Source: Talinum fruticosum (Eukaryota > Streptophyta > Magnoliopsida > Caryophyllales > Talinaceae). Taken from it: a stretch of 64,000 bases of DNA. The stretch is taken from assembly GCA_021018815.1 (NCBI GenBank), contig JAITYX010000084.1, positions 2,418,001-2,482,000 on the forward strand, written 5' to 3'. Both the position numbers and the translations under genes were made by a program. The notes under the pieces were generated by a model, which was not told where the DNA came from, did no database searches, and was given only the letters and a program-made list of their open reading frames with translations. Of this stretch, positions 32,711 through 44,893 are shown piece by piece; position 1 is the stretch's first letter, and each line of letters opens with the position of its first letter.

Positions 32711-33434
32711 TAAGCTTAAGGAGAACTGATATGTATCCATCTCCAAGTTCTATTTGGAATGGACAAAGATGTTTGACCCATAATGCATGGAAAAGTGAGG
32801 GCTCGAGAGCGAGAACGTAGGAGGGATGCTCCTAATGCCGCACCCATAAAGATCCACAAAGTAGCCCCATAAGTAAGAAGGTTAGGAACATAGGAGCCAG
32901 AACACCGAGGGCTCGCCGGAGAGAGGTAGAGACTAAAGAAGAAGAAGATAAGGAAGGCTTACAAGACCGACGAAGTGAAGAAGCGAACCCGGGAGGACGC
33001 ACCTAAATCTAGCGACCAAAAGGAAAGAACGTCAAGAAGGTTAGGGCCTGGAAAATAGTAGTAAACCTATTTTATTGAATTTTTGTTTTGCCTTTTTAGA
33101 ATTTTATTTTCCAAATTGTTCGCTTATTATTTCCCTTTTGAGCTATGTACTTAGATAAGTAGTGTGGTTATCCTTGTTAATAATGTAAAAAGAAAGTATT
33201 ATGCTTACTCTTATGCTTGACCAAAATTTTAATCGCTCACCAAAATTAAATGGACCGCTTCTTTAAATAATGGAGCATCTAAAGTGGACAACCCTGAAAA
33301 ATAATCGAACACAAGAAAGGAAAAGGAAGTCGCTTGATCTAGGCCCATGCAATTTTTGGTTCACCAGGGGTAGACCGGTGCGAGGCTAGAGTCGTGGCCT
33401 GGTATGGGTCGAGCTCAATATTTTCCTAATTTGT
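32711..33434. other. Unassigned retroelement-like spacer
   Basis: A purine-rich stretch (32780-33060) and then AT-rich sequence, with no protein motif. It lies between a plus-strand LTR end and the 3' end of the minus-strand Tat pol, where that element's 3' untranslated region would be. Confidence 0.35.
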
Positions 33435-34300
33435 TTATTTTATTGCTAAACATAATACTTTTTTCAATTGGTTAAGATTTGTACACTTAAATAATTCTTC
33501 ACCATCTAAATCGGTTAGATTAACTTCTCCTTGTGGCATAATTTGACTCAAAATGTAGGATCCTTGCCATTTGTGCATGAATTTTCCTCTCGGATCCTCC
33601 ATAGATCCTCTAATTTCTTCAAGGACCACATCACCAACTTTTAAATTACAAGGTCTAACCTTTTTCTCCATTCAATAAAACCAACTCTTCATACTCGTGA
33701 CTAGTACATTTGGACATTATGTAGAGCATGTAACGTCATTCATCTAATAAAACCAACTCCTTATATTGTGCTTTAGGCCAATCCGCTTATGGGATCCGAC
33801 TTTCAGCTACAGTCCTTAATGAGAGGATGGAAATCTCTAATTGATGTTCGATAACCCCATAAGGCGAGAGGATAATTAATCGATCCAATCTTTATAGCTA
33901 ATAGCCATCTTTTACATTATCTTCTCGGATATTTTTATCGGCTCCATTTATCGCTCTATTTGTTTGAGAGAGATAGGGCAAAGACTTGTGATGCTGGATT
34001 TTATACTTCTATAGCTAGTTTGCTACCTCCTTATAGTGACTTCCATGGTCACCGATCAACTCATGTGGTACCCCAAAAGGGCAAATGACATTACAAGTCG
34101 AAACTTTGGTACGTGCTTCAATGTAATGGTTGCATAAGATACGACTTCAACCCACTTGGTGAAGTAGTCAATTGCTACTAGGATGAAATCATGATCTCTC
34201 GTTTATTTAGGAGTCACCTTACCGATGATGTCTACTCCCCTAGCTGAGAATGGCCAGGGTGATACAAGTGTTGTTAGAAAAGAAGGCGGTTGATGTTGTA
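33435..34300 (-). pseudogene. Tat/Ogre-like integrase, broken
   Basis: Read minus: PFSARGVDIIGKVTP and DHDFILVAIDYFTKWVE (34250-34150) give the catalytic core with its first Asp. GVPHELIGDHGSHYKE near 34060 holds the second Asp. NRAINGADKNI near 33960 shows Asn where the third catalytic residue, Glu, should be. The open frame 33671-33435 carries the C-terminal domain (KVGDVVL, GKFMHKWQGSYI, LTDLDGEE). Integrase would insert cDNA into chromosomes; with the changed triad, stops and shifts this copy cannot. Confidence 0.85.
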
Positions 34301-35390
34301 GATTTGTGCATATCCGACACTTCGTGGCATATTGTGACAAACTCATGGCATTTTGCTACCATAATAGACTAATAATAACCTAATCTTTGAATTTTCTGAA
34401 CCAACATTATTCCATTCATATGAGGTCAACATTTTCCACCATGATTGTCAAACATTATACACTCTACTTCACGTCGATTGACACTAAGTAACCTAACTAC
34501 CATGTCAATTTTCTCGCATAACTATCTCCGATTTAGAAAATGTTGAGTAGCTAACATGCAAATAGCTCGTTGGGCTCTATGAGTGGAATCCATTGGGTAT
34601 TCTTGAATATCTAGATATTGGTAAATACCATAGTACCAATTGGTTTAGTCGGTCATCGGACATTTGTAGTGTATAAACGTGTGCAGGTAGATAGGCATTG
34701 AGTGAATGCCATTGGGAATGTTGATCATAGACTTTAGTTTGGCAAATGCATATGAAAACTTGTTATCTTCTCTACGAAGGTATGTATATGAAATTTTGTC
34801 ATAATCCTTTAACAATTCCACTAGATGTGCTTAGTAGAGTGCTAAGGCCTCGCTTCATACCTTCCATTTCCGTGAGATATGATTAATGATCGGACTCAAA
34901 TCGTCGTAAACTCTTATGTGTTTTGGCTGATTTTTCTATTGTAGCTTGTAATCCTATGAAGCACGCTTCATACTCGTAGCGTAGTTGATGACCTCAAAAT
35001 CCAACATAATCGAGATAGGAGTATGTGTTCATCTTCCCGAGACTAAGAGAATTCCAACCGCAAAGCCCGTCTAATTGGAAGCGCCATTGAAGTATGTTTT
35101 CCACATATCAATCTCTACTTATAGAATGAATTTTCTTTTTATTGCATTTTCTAGGATGTACTTGAGTTCAAATTCTAATAACATGACCGTCCATTAAGCT
35201 ATCCTATTGGTGAAGGATGGTTGTTCTAGAATACACTTGATAGGTTCCATTGGCACTACTACATGTACCTAATGGGTTAGCATACAGATGGCTAAACTTG
35301 TTGGTGGCGCAAACTAAAGCCAAGGACGTTTTCGCTAAGGGAGTATATCGACTTTCATACTCTAAGAATTTCTTTCTTGGTAGTACACGA
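34301..35390 (-). pseudogene. Tat/Ogre-like RNase H region and RT-RNase H joint, broken
   Basis: Read minus: YYQERNSLEYESRYTPLAKT and LALVCATNKFSHL (35385-35300) form the connection after RT. MWKTYFNGAS near 35110 stands where the extra RNase H of this lineage reads FDGA, so the first catalytic Asp is Asn. After about 34500 a His/Cys-type zinc region of integrase is only a trace. Frequent stops. Confidence 0.7.
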
Positions 35391-36020
35391 CATGTTCCTC
35401 ATTTACTTTTAAGGCCCATTCAGGTTTCATCCTCCTAAACTTCTACTTAGTTGGCTTGGCATATTCATAGAGGGGAATTTTATATTCTGCTATGCTAGGA
35501 TTTATTCCTGGCATGTCTCTATAGGACCGATCAAAGTCATCTATAAACACCGTAAAATAATTTTCATGATCATCCATAAGTTTTATTAATTTTTTAAGGA
35601 TTTCTTGTTCATAATTAGAGGCAAAATAATTAAGAATAAGAGAAGAAAAAGAGTAAGCGGAAATATTCATCTTATTGAATAAAGAAAGGAATCCATCGGA
35701 CTCATAAATGGAAATAGCAAAATTAGAAGAAGAGACAGAACTAGAAAAAGAAAAATTAGCCCTTGCCGTAGACTTTAAAGTATATTGCTCTCCTAAGATG
35801 ATAATAAACTTGGCCTTCTTAAGTGTCAATCCAAGTGATATGCTTGTGCCATTCTTCATCTATATCGGTGATAAACTTCGATGTATCAAATTTCCGGTGC
35901 GACATAGCCGTGGACAATACCGAAACCATATCCTCCTCGGGGCACTTCTCTTGTTCGAAGAGCAGATCAAAAGTGTTACTTCATTCTAGGTTGGTCCAGT
36001 CTAGGGTGGATTGTTCTATT
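35391..36020 (-). pseudogene. Tat/Ogre-like reverse transcriptase, N-terminal part only
   Basis: The open piece 35859-35443 ends with the phrase RDMPGINPSIAEYKIPLYEY, typical of the start of RT in Tat/Ogre/Athila elements (DMPGLDP-like). A TAA and KFRRMKPEWALKVNEEH follow. The text then passes straight to the RNase H joint, so the RT palm with the FVDD-type active site has been deleted. Upstream, 36000-35860 gives an acidic linker with NTFDLLFEQEKCPEEDMVSV. Confidence 0.75.
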
Positions 36021-37690
36021 TTAGGGAGGTAGGGTGTCTCCTCTTCTAGCATCTAACCGTCGTTGAAGATTTCTAACCTCGAAAATACAATGCCCTTTTC
36101 TTTGAGATAATAGTGTTCGAGCAAATCGTAAGAGGAGAAGTCATCTCATTCCTTTTGAAATTGCCCATTCAGAGTGTGAGGATGGGGCTTTATTAAATGG
36201 ACTGTTAAAGGTGCAGTCCTCTCATCTTGAATTTCCCATTTAACATTGGCTACTTCTTTATTAGTTGGATTGTCACCGAGGCCCTTATAATTGTTAGTGG
36301 GTTCTAGGGGCGAACAATTTGGTGATATGCCCTTCGTCATATAGCTAGTCCGATTAAGTACCTCTTCTTCCATAACATTGAATGGATGCTAGGATTAGTC
36401 TAAGGATTAAAGTCTATAGGTGTTTTATCCTTCTCTAAAGCATTGAACGATCTCGAATACATAGAGCTCTTCGTCATTGGCATCGTGCTCGATTTCATTG
36501 TTAAGACTTTTTAAATGTTATTGTAGCACATAGGTGGTCTCCCTTAACAGTCACCACTTGTCCTTTCATGATCAATTTGACCTTTTAGTGTAGTGTAGAG
36601 GGCACTACTTAGGGTTCATGTACCCAATAGCGTTCTAGAAGAGGGTTGAAAGTGGTAGGAATGTCTAAGACTTGAAGATCAATGTTCTTGACCACTAGTC
36701 TAACATTGATGGGGAGATTCACCATTCCTAACATTGTTGTTTTGTAATTGTCATAGGCTTTGAGATGAACGGTTCGGTTGGAGTGTTTTTACTTTCTTAT
36801 GCCTAACCTCTTAGTAGTCCTTCATGGGCGGACATTTGCAACTGACCCATTGTCTACTAGGGTAAAGGGTACAAACTTGTTGACCCAAGTTATAGTAAAA
36901 CAAAGGGCATTTTTGTGTGCAATGCCTTCTTCGAGTAGGTCCTTCCTATCAAAAGTGATAGTTTCATCCCTAGTATTAACCAAACTTGTTACCTCCTAAG
37001 GTGAGACTCTAAGAGATACATCAATCTTACATAGTGCATCAAATCAAGCCTTGTCTATGTTTCTTGGAAGCAAATATTAACTGCTAGATCGATATGTCAA
37101 CTTTGAGCTTTTGTAGTTTTTGAAGGACAAGATCTTTTTATTTGAGAATTTTCTTTTCTTTTGGGACCTCATTAGTCATTTGTGTAGTCGGGGTGCATTA
37201 TGATGTCCAGATATTGTTTGGAACCGAACCGAAGAGGTCTAAGGGTTATGTGCCCCATAAGTCATCATCATTGTCATCCTTACTCTCATAGACATCCTCT
37301 TCATCACTTTCCCACAATTCACATACCTCTTGATCTATTGGAGGCGGGAAAATATCTAACTTAGTTTCTTTTATGTCTTGAATGAAGACAGAGGGATCCC
37401 ACCGACCTACAATGAGTTCATAAAAGATGGCTAATGTTCCGTTATATGGGTTTTTATTGTTACTTGGATTCTAAGCGACCTTATGAAAGGGAAGTCGACC
37501 ATAACGAAACATACTATCTAACTTCTTCTTGAATGTCCAACAATGTTCAGTATTGTGTCCTTGTGTATGATGGTATTTGCAAAATTTTCTCGTGTCTTAG
37601 TTTTTTACGGCTTTATGATTTTAGTTTTTGCTCTAACGGGCGTAAGTTTAATTTTACCCTTGGAGAGTAGGCGATTGAGTGCTTGAGTAT
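36021..37690 (-). pseudogene. Tat/Ogre-like protease and gag 3' end, broken
   Basis: Read minus from 37580: CKYHHTQGHNTEHC is the Cys/His knuckle that ends Gag in this lineage, followed by WTFKKKLDSMFRYGRLPF. Then an acidic stretch (DEEDVYESKDDNDDD, about 37290). Protease: ETITFDRKDLLEEGIAHKNA, then FTLVDNGSVANV near 36860, with the aspartic-protease Asp. It continues to a VLDIPTTFNPLL block near 36640. The same protease is present on the plus strand at 50828-51205. Many stops. Confidence 0.78.
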
Positions 37691-38227
37691 AGGTAGTGCA
37701 CTACTACAAAAACGACTTTTAACAACGGGCCTTTAACAATGGTTTTACGAGAAAATTGTTAGTAAAAATGAGGCGGTGGTATTTTTGTAAATAAGCGGTC
37801 TTTTATTACAATTCTTTAATTGAACCGTCTTGATAGGTGGATATGTCCACTTTTCACTACAGCTTCTATGAAATAACCGTAGTAAGTAATCTATTATTAC
37901 AGTTCTTTCATTGAACCGTAATCAAATATATGTTAATAAACAAAAAAACAACCACGACTAGTATGCTTTTTCACCTACACTCTATGGTCTCGTACTCTCA
38001 TCATCACTCTCGTCTCGTTGTCTCCTCGCCATCATCACTCGTCATTGTTGCTCTTTCCTAGCCGTCCTCACCGCTCCGCTCTCTACTCTCGCTCGATGCG
38101 CTCGTCTCTCATTGCTCACTCTTGTTGTTGTTGTTGCTCCCTCTCTCTCACTCGCCGACGTACCAAAGGCCGGCATGTAACTTATCACTCCCTCACTTAT
38201 TTTTTACTTTATTTTATTTTCTTCTAT

Positions 38228-38411
38228 AGTTTAGGGTTTCAATATCGTGCACTCCTCGCTCACTCTCTCAACCGTGGAATGAGGTTTAGGGTTTTAATAG
38301 TAGCATGCTAAATAGGGTTTAGGGTTTACGGTTCTAACAAGTAGCATGCCAAATTATATAATTGCTTGCAGAGAGTTTTTGTATATAATTTAGGGTTTAG
38401 GGTTTCTTGAC
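38228..38411 (+). repeat. TTTAGGG telomere-like motifs
   Basis: Four clusters of one or two TTTAGGG units (for example TTTAGGGTTTAGGGTTT near 38391) in the presumed 5' leader of CACTA-2. Too few for an interstitial telomere; they resemble telo-box promoter motifs. Confidence 0.5.
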
Positions 38412-38789
38412 AAACTATTTCTATGTAGAATATATTGTGAGCTAAATTACATGGCAAAGAGTTTGAATTTATATACTATGAGCTAAATTGTATAATTGCT
38501 TGATGTAACATGTACACTGTGTAGATTTGAAGACAAATTGTATACTATAAAGGCAATGTGTTGCTATCCTCGGGAAAATGTGTACTTTTAAGGGGAAACT
38601 TTATCCATTTTTTCTAGGATTCTTGATATTTTAAGTTGTCTCTTAAGGTTTAGAACTAGAATGATTCCTTAGCCTTTTAGTTTTACAATTGTTATTGTCA
38701 TAACCGTGTTATTCTAATAATACTCGTTTTATTGTAATTATGTTATTCTAATTAAATTATGTTATTCAAATTAAACTGTGGTAGTATAA

Positions 38790-40530
38790 AATGAATCCTT
38801 CGCAAAGTACAACGAAATCGAGGGGACAAATAATGATGAACTAGGAGAATTTGGAACGTAGTAGAGATGATCCAATTTTCCTTGCACGGGTCCAATTTGA
38901 CAGGCACCATAATTCGTTAGGTGAGCATGCATATTACTTTATGAGCTATGTTTGTGCAAAGCAACCCGCACACACATCAACATCAACTATAGAAGTTGGG
39001 ACACAATCCCCGATTCGGCTAAGGACAACCTTTGTATGATATACAGGTAAATGCATCACATCACAACTTAGAATTGCAAGTTATTATAAAAGGTTAATAC
39101 GTACTAACGCATATCATTCTTGTGTTTAAGAAAATGTTCATCTTCGAAGTTAAAGAATCGAGATATCGGTGAGTCACAAGACCCTAATATCAGCGGTAAA
39201 GAAATTTAGAAACTTCAAGTCTTACATTGCCGCTATTTGGGTCCACCAAACAAGGGAGATCAAGTAAGAGGTAAACCTAGGGAGGTCTAGAACTTCATAA
39301 ACGAGATCGAATGGAAGTCTTTTGAAGCATATGTCTCCTCTCCGTAATACAAGGTAATTTAACATTTGTTCTCGTTTTTCTCTATATAAGTCTTATTTAT
39401 TGATATTTTTGTTGTCTTAGTTACTTGCGTAGGCATGAGGTGAAACCAATTGGAAGAGGATTAAGAGTAATGCGTATCCCCATACAATGTCCATTGGGGA
39501 TCTACGAAGATGGAGGACAAGTTGTACAAGCGAAGCTTGGAACAACTAAAAAGTGGATCCGATGAAGTCTGCCATCACCGATACTTCGTAGCTCACTATT
39601 GAGAGGGACGAGTCCTTGGTCGAAGGAAGAATGAAGAAAGATGACACCTTCAAGATTTCCGAAGTCGCCGACACCATCGGAAGGAGGGACAAATTAGCCT
39701 TGGCCTTAGTTAGAGATGACCACCTCGGTCGTGTTCGAGCTATCGGTGGGAGGTGGGGATACTTGAGCACTTCGGGGCTACAAAGAAGTTCCCCATCTCT
39801 TCTAGCCAAACGGATATAGAGCCAATGATGTCTTAAATGGAGACCCAAATGGCCTCCGAAATGTAGTCTCCAATGGTTGTATAAATGGAAGAGATGAAGG
39901 AAGAGATGAAGGCCCGGATGTAGGACTACCTCGAACGTACTTCAACAACATGGGTATCCCGATACCCAACTTGGATGATTTACATCCATTCTCACCCTGG
40001 ACACCTGCGAGCGCGAACGCTAGCTCACCCGTCAACCAATTCAAACTTATGGTGGAGGTAATAAATATTTTGCTACCTAATTAGATTTCACGTATGTTTT
40101 TATTTTGACTAATTGTTGGTATATACTAGTTGAATGAATGGTGTATATAGTGTGCTTGTTGTGGAACTCGATGTGTGTCCATTGAGTAATTAGTTATAGT
40201 TTGTTTTTGTTGTTTTGGATGAGGGTTGTTATGCTTGGAAAATGTCGATTTTTAAGGGTAAACTCGGTTCATTTTTTCCAGGATTCTTAGACAGTTTAAC
40301 TTGTCCTTTAAGGGTTATCGTGTGATTCTAATTGTTATGCTAATTCTTATGCAGCCGGCGCACTGCAAGCTAGCTTCTCATCACCCTCCCTTAGATCACA
40401 TTGTGGTAATGGGTGTTGTTTACCTCGTGAAGCCAGGTGTCATCATTCACGGGCACCGCTTCGAGTGATTAGGTCAAGGTGAGTGTGAGAGAATTCGTGC
40501 AAGGGAAAGGCGACCGTGAGTTGCCGATAC
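38790..40530 (+). pseudogene. CACTA-2 TNPA-like ORF (plant transposase, En/Spm type), broken
   Basis: Ordered traces: FRNFKSYIAAIWVHQTREIK near 39210-39270, LVEGRMKKDDTFKISEVADT and RDDHLGRVRAIGG (39616-39750; this family carries a HGGRVRG-like block here), an acidic/Pro-rich linker near 39930-40030, and CKLAS..DHIVVMGVVY with IIHGHRF near 40360-40470, the GTVY/IHG pattern of the C-terminal domain. Introns are likely (AG/GT-flanked AT-rich pieces near 39060-39120 and 39355-39425). Stops and frameshifts interrupt most pieces. Confidence 0.6.
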
Positions 40531-40545
40531 AAGCACCGGACATCA

Positions 40546-41511
40546 CTTGAGATGAATTTTAACTTGGCTAATGAAAAAAATAACTCACCTAATTGAGATG
40601 ATTTTACATTTAGCTAACTCAAAAATAGACTCGCCTAATTTAGAGATGAATTTTATTTTTCTATGCAAAAATGGACTCACCTATTCGAGATGAATTTAAA
40701 ATTTAGCTAAATACAAAATGGACTTACTTACTGGAGATGATACAAGCATGTTGACAATCATAAACCAAAACCTAAAGGCCGAACATAAACTAATTGAAAA
40801 GAAGAGAGGTGGTCGCAGGACCCACCTTCGCCGATCAAAGGAAGCCAGCACCGGCTATGCCTAGTGGTATGTTACTAAAAAAAGGCCGACACTAAAAGAA
40901 GGGGTAGACTCATGCGAAAATGAAATTAATGAACCGACCTAAAATGGAGAGACAAACTTTTGGCTAATGTGCACAAAATGGATCGACTCAAGAAGGTTCA
41001 TTATTTTATTTACTTTTGCACCCATCCAAGGATGATTTAGCAAACGTAACCTAAAATGCTAAGTTCACAAGAAAAAAAAATTAAATACCAAAAGCAACCA
41101 CACTTGTTACAAGCATGCAAATGAAGAAGGGGTAACACCTAGACTCGTCAAAGTTCTATGGTTGAAAGGGGGATAATTCTAGGTTAGATACATGGTGACT
41201 GATAGTTTGAACATTTTGTCCTCCTTAGGGTGCACGGTAGGACATGAATAATCGGTGCCTCTCAATAAGGAACCGAGAAAAGGTGTGCTATGAGTGGAGA
41301 GTAACAATCTTCCTGGTGTATCAAGCCTAGGTGGGCCCACCGAGTTGATAGTTCGACCTCTTCGAAAATGTTCACTTAAGGATATAGCCTAATGGTCAAA
41401 ATTAAAAGTCACTATAGTTTGAGGTCGCTTAAATACAATATGCCTAATGCAAAACACAATAAGAAAACACACAACTTTAATTTTCAATTATCACCCTCTT
41501 AATAAGTGATG
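40546..41511 (-). mobile_element. Tat/Ogre-like 5' leader with tandem repeats
   Basis: Lies just after the primer-binding site at 41512-41529 in the minus sense. 40546-40740 has four units of about 50 bp with the core CTCACCTAATT-GAGATGAATTTTA (plus-strand spelling). The rest matches 45380-46135, for example the block with CGCCGATC/GGCTATGCCTA near 40830-40870. Non-coding. Confidence 0.75.
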
Positions 41512-41529
41512 TCCCCAGTGGAGTCGCTA
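41512..41529 (-). other. Primer-binding site, Tat/Ogre type
   Basis: Read minus TAGCGACTCCACTGGGGA, one base after the LTR end CCTACA. The sequence agrees with the tRNA-Arg-type site I know for Ogre/Tat elements (TGGCGACTC..CTGGGGA). Confidence 0.8.
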
Positions 41530-41530
41530 T

Positions 41531-44500
41531 TGTAGGACCCACGATCTGTTCCAATAACGACCAGTCGGATCGAGTTTCCCGAGAATGGTGGATCTCTTAA
41601 TTTTATTTTCTTAAGATTCTTTTGAAAGTTTATTTTTTAAAGTTCATTTGGAAAGTGGGGTGCACCTCTTATTAAGATTATTTATTTTTAGAATCTAATT
41701 AAACAGCTTTAAGCTATAAAGGATGATTGACGATTTTTATTAATCCTTTTCATTTTAGAAAAATCCCGGCATGTTATTTCGAGGTTAGAAAAACATAAAA
41801 TAAGAATTACATTTTGCGACAAAGTTCTCAAGCCAAACAAATAAATCTGGTTGGGCCAAGAGCCGAGCCGGGCCTCTAGCCAAGCATCGACGTTAGCCGA
41901 CGATCGACCTGAAACCGGCGTCGGCTATAGGGTTATTATTGAGAAATTAGTCTCGACACTATAGCTCAAGCTGTCAAAATGGAACCCAAATTTTACCATT
42001 TTCAACCTGAAATGCTGAGAAGCAGATAGAGAGAAATGAAATAGAAAATAATGAGACGCTAGTCGGCTTTAAGAGTAGAAACTAACCAAAAAAAAAAACA
42101 AAATACTCTTCCAATATTAGTATGGAAAAACAAGGCTTAAAAGCGGTTTTGAAAGTGAGTCCATCAGTCTTTAAATTGAGAATTCGATGTTCGAGGATTG
42201 AGGTACAAAATAAAGAGGGATGCTTTCGGTTCCCCTATCAACACACGACCTATACTAACCAAAATTGTGAGTTAAATGTTGTGTTTAAACAAGTCAAGAA
42301 AATAACATGTCATACACTCGAAATTAAAGCAAATATAGCATGCTAAGAAAGCGATAAATGATCAAATAGGAAGCAACAAAGAAAGCAATAAAGAAAGCGA
42401 AAAAACAAAGATATAAAGGAACTAAAAATAATTACAGAGTGGTCGGGGAGGAATTAAAAGCTATTACATCTTTGATCCACAATACGGAAAGCAATAAATG
42501 ACGTAAATAAATAAAAACAGTTAGAATGAATTTGAAAGTAGATCTGGTGCCCTTAGCTTGTCCCACATGCTGAACTTGGATCACAAACAGAATCCGGTAG
42601 CATAACGAAAGGGTAGTGAGGTCAAAAGGAGGACGGAAGAAGGTTGTTTATGATGTTTAAGAATTGGGGAAATGTGTGATGGGATGACAAAATGGAGAAA
42701 ATAGAGAGTGGGAGAAAGTGATAGAAGTATTTTCAACTTAGAAAGGTTTAGTAAGACGAAAATGTAGCAACCAAAAATAAGTGGTAAGCCCTCCGAAGAC
42801 TTAGACTACGAAACTAGATCATTTTGAGAACTACATAAAGGCGCACATACAAACCTCATCCCTCCTAAGTTTTGATTACAAGTCATTCTGCATAAGTTTT
42901 TATTTAATTCTAACCGACTCGGAAAACTCATTATTGTTTATCCACTCACTTTATGTTTTTGAGTCACTTAGACATCACTCGGATTTATCGCATGTTCAAA
43001 TAACCTCTCTAACAATTCTTATCCGAGTTATGACTCGCTTATTTCGAAGCAAAGTGAATTATAGTTTTAATTCATCTTTCTAAGTCGAGTATGTTTGTTT
43101 GAGAGTTATTTGTCAATATCAAGTACTTACACTCTGATGTTTTCACTCTTATAACTTGATCTTTCTTAAGACCGACTACGATGGAATTTGAGTATAATGA
43201 ATATTAGACTCAAAAAATTCCACTTGTTCTAGGCTTAAGATCATTATGCCCTTAGTTGTCTTAATTAAGTTATTATCTATGCCTAATCTTAGACCAAAGT
43301 ATTTTAGACTTTGAGAACCAAAATTGTTTACTTTCATAGGTTATCTAATCGAGGCATCTCATTTTTGAATTACAAAAGTAACTAGCTTCAAGTTGTCAAT
43401 CACCAACAGACAAGGCTTTTCTACCTCCGAACAAGGCTCGGACGCCGTGTCGTGGTTGTCTGTTTCCAAAACTAGAAAACTTCATTGCTAAGCTCAACGG
43501 TGGTTTCCACCTTACTTTTCGAACAACATCGGTTGACTGGAACACCTTTAGGAGCCAAGAGCCGTTGCCCAACGTTCACATCCCAAAGGATATTTTCCGA
43601 GCGACTCGGAAGAACCGTTACAACGGTCAAGAAGGACTTCTGTTCGGAAACCGGACACAACGGCTAGTCCGCTTAGTCATTTATAAATAGAAGCCACCTC
43701 TCGAGACTTAAAGATTGCTTGGAATTATTGTTGAAACAAATTACTTAAGCAAAAGTCATTGTATTCATAGTCAATCTTCTACTTATAACTCGCAGCTTGT
43801 AATTCATACTTTCCGAGTTTTAATGCCTTGTAATCAGTTGCATACTCTTCTCACTTTCTGAGTAAAGTCCCTTGACTGAGCTGTAAGGGTTAACTCAGCT
43901 CGCTTGTCCCTACCTGTAAAGGTTACCTCGGTTAAGAAGTATTAAATCGGATAAGCGAATTTTTGAGTCTAGGAAAACTCGTAAGGAATTGTTTAAGGGA
44001 ACAATTTTGGTTGAGTCGATCTGCTGTATTTTGTGGATTCAAAATATTGGATTTGACTTGGCACTTGGACTAGCACTGTCCGTGGTTTTCCGCCTTAGGA
44101 GGGTTTCCACGTGTCTCTAAGTTTACACTTTTCCGAGTTCCATCTAGACTCGGATTGTCTTGTTAATTCTTTTCAAGCTTAAATCTTCTAAGTTTGTTAA
44201 AATTTCCTCATCACCCTATTCACCCTCCCTCTAGGGTGACTAAGACTCTCCAAGAGAAAACCTTCATCGTCTATTTATAGAAAAAGTTTAGTTCACAAAA
44301 ATGACCTAAACACCAATTCAAATTGTCGGAACCAGGTGAACTTGGCCCGGTTTGTCGGCGAGGATCACGTAAATGGACAAAACAAAATTTTTGAAATGGA
44401 GAATCCTAACTTGGGAGCCAAGAAAGAATGTGCCAGTCTCATATTGCGTGGTACAAATGTCGTCGGTCTCGTACCTCGGTTGGCCACTTGAGAACAAAAC

Positions 44501-44893
44501 GCAACATTTTAGCAAGTTAAGCCGGAAAATGCGGCGCCAGTCTTGAACGACGTCATACAAACGTTTGAGTTTTCCATCATGTTTGACCAAGTGACAATGA
44601 AGCAATGCATTTCATGCGCACTCCTGAATTAAACGTGACGCTGGTTTGGGTTTCCTGGTTGGGGCCCTAACCGGCCTTGGTTATGCCGAAATAAAACTTC
44701 TTTATGGGCGGGCCTAAGCGAAAAGCAGATTTTTGTGGTGCTATAGGGTTTTTGGTTGTGTAATGGCTTTCGTCATGCTAATCGGACTCCGATCATGACC
44801 CGAGTTCGAAACAGGTATGGGATTTCATCACCGAGCCAAATAAATAACAAAAATAAAAGAGATAAGGACGACATGTTTATGTGTCTAAATGCG
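41531..44893 (-). mobile_element. Tat/Ogre-like 5' LTR, minus copy 1 (with insertion)
   Basis: Read minus it starts near 44893 (TTTAGACACATAAACATGTC) and ends GGGTCCTACA at 41531. The order of blocks mirrors the plus copies (TTTATTGC runs near 42400, CGCCAATCATCC near 41730). At 3.36 kb it is twice as long as minus copy 2 because about 1.5 kb of another repeat (42790-44280) lies inside. It serves the pol remnant down to 33435. Confidence 0.8.
42790..44280 (+). mobile_element. Copia-like LTR or leader repeat, copy 2 (most complete)
   Basis: Its first third matches 53725-54172 (GTTTTGATT.CAAGTCATTC, GAATATTAGACTCA) and its last half matches 18940-19700. TATAAATAG lies at 43682-43690. The 3' end carries CACCCTATTCACCCTCCCTC then TAGGGTGA near 44215-44240, also seen inverted at 58530. 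It interrupts the Tat LTR, so it is younger than that LTR. Confidence 0.7.

Larger units (their letters stand above)
37699..40545 (+). mobile_element. CACTA-2, truncated CACTA transposon
   Basis: Starts CACTACTACAAAAACGACTTTTAACAACGG, a typical CACTA terminus. Subterminal ATTACAGTTCTTTCATTGAACCGTAAT-like units follow (37800-37930), then a GC-rich 5' part near 38010-38170 and a TNPA-like ORF in the plus sense. The matching right terminus GTAGTG is not found; at about 40545 the text becomes Tat leader. No TNP2 motif. It occupies the position of gag in the minus-strand Tat element (leader on its right, Gag knuckle on its left). Confidence 0.75.

Noticed and set aside
33435..37690. Possible endogenous pararetrovirus because of RT, RNase H and protease remnants
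   Set aside because: An integrase with zinc region and C-terminal domain follows RNase H, the element has an LTR, primer-binding site and leader, and there is no movement-protein motif. It is a Tat/Ogre-like retrotransposon.
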